Shown: piece by piece, positions 5,611 through 5,625 of the stretch | Position numbering within the stretch: position 1 is the first letter of the stretch | How the letters are laid out: every line of letters begins with the position of its first letter | Program-made: the position numbers and the translations under genes | The notes under the pieces: model-generated | What the model was told of the DNA's origin: nothing | The model's input: only the letters and a program-made list of their open reading frames with translations | Databases searched by the model: none | Source of the DNA: Candidatus Poribacteria bacterium | GTDB taxonomy: Bacteria > Poribacteria > WGA-4E > WGA-3G | DNA length: 5,625 bases | Direction: 5' to 3' | NCBI GenBank assembly: GCA_009835515.1 | Contig: VXXH01000072.1 | Location: 1 to 5,625, forward strand

Positions 5611-5625
5611 TGAAATATATTTTAC

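Noticed and set aside
5614..5619. TATATT on the minus strand as a -10 box for the propeller gene
   Set aside because: It is so near the ATG that transcription would begin inside the ribosome binding site, and the -35 region is outside the window.

Overview
The window carries three protein genes and two repeat-rich intergenic stretches. The organism looks like an uncultured Gram-negative bacterium: one gene encodes an outer-membrane beta-barrel joined to a peptidoglycan-binding SPOR domain, and another an exported propeller protein. The intergenic repeat words (CCCGTAGGTTGGGTT, GGTTCGGTTAGGA with its palindromic partner, and CCTACCG..CTGGGGA.CGCG) resemble from memory those of Candidatus Poribacteria (sponge-associated or marine). 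That assignment is recollection plus inference and was not tested by a search.

Layout. Positions 1-140 hold a leader with a good sigma70-type promoter. 141-980 (+) is an amidohydrolase-2 / COG3618-type lactonase-like enzyme. 981-1567 is a 587-bp non-coding stretch between convergent genes, packed with inverted and direct repeats, including a 254-bp segment bounded by near-perfect 20-bp inverted repeats. 1568-3550 (-) is a PorV/PorQ-like barrel followed by FlgD-like Ig repeats and a C-terminal SPOR domain. 3551-3823 is a second intergenic gap with one more copy of the repeat word. 3824-5596 (-) is a secreted beta-propeller protein with two C-terminal beta-sandwich modules.

How the genes fit together. 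The two minus-strand genes both encode exported proteins, but a gap of about 270 bp separates them, so a shared transcript is possible but not shown. The amidohydrolase is cytoplasmic in appearance and has its own promoter. It runs toward the other two genes, and nothing in the sequence ties it to them functionally. A role for it in sugar-lactone catabolism and for the propeller protein in glycan binding would be compatible, but this is inference.

No RNA gene, CRISPR array, transposase or phage gene was seen. The most unusual features are the barrel-Ig-SPOR architecture and the layered repeat cluster at 998-1530. No clearly new biological system is evident.
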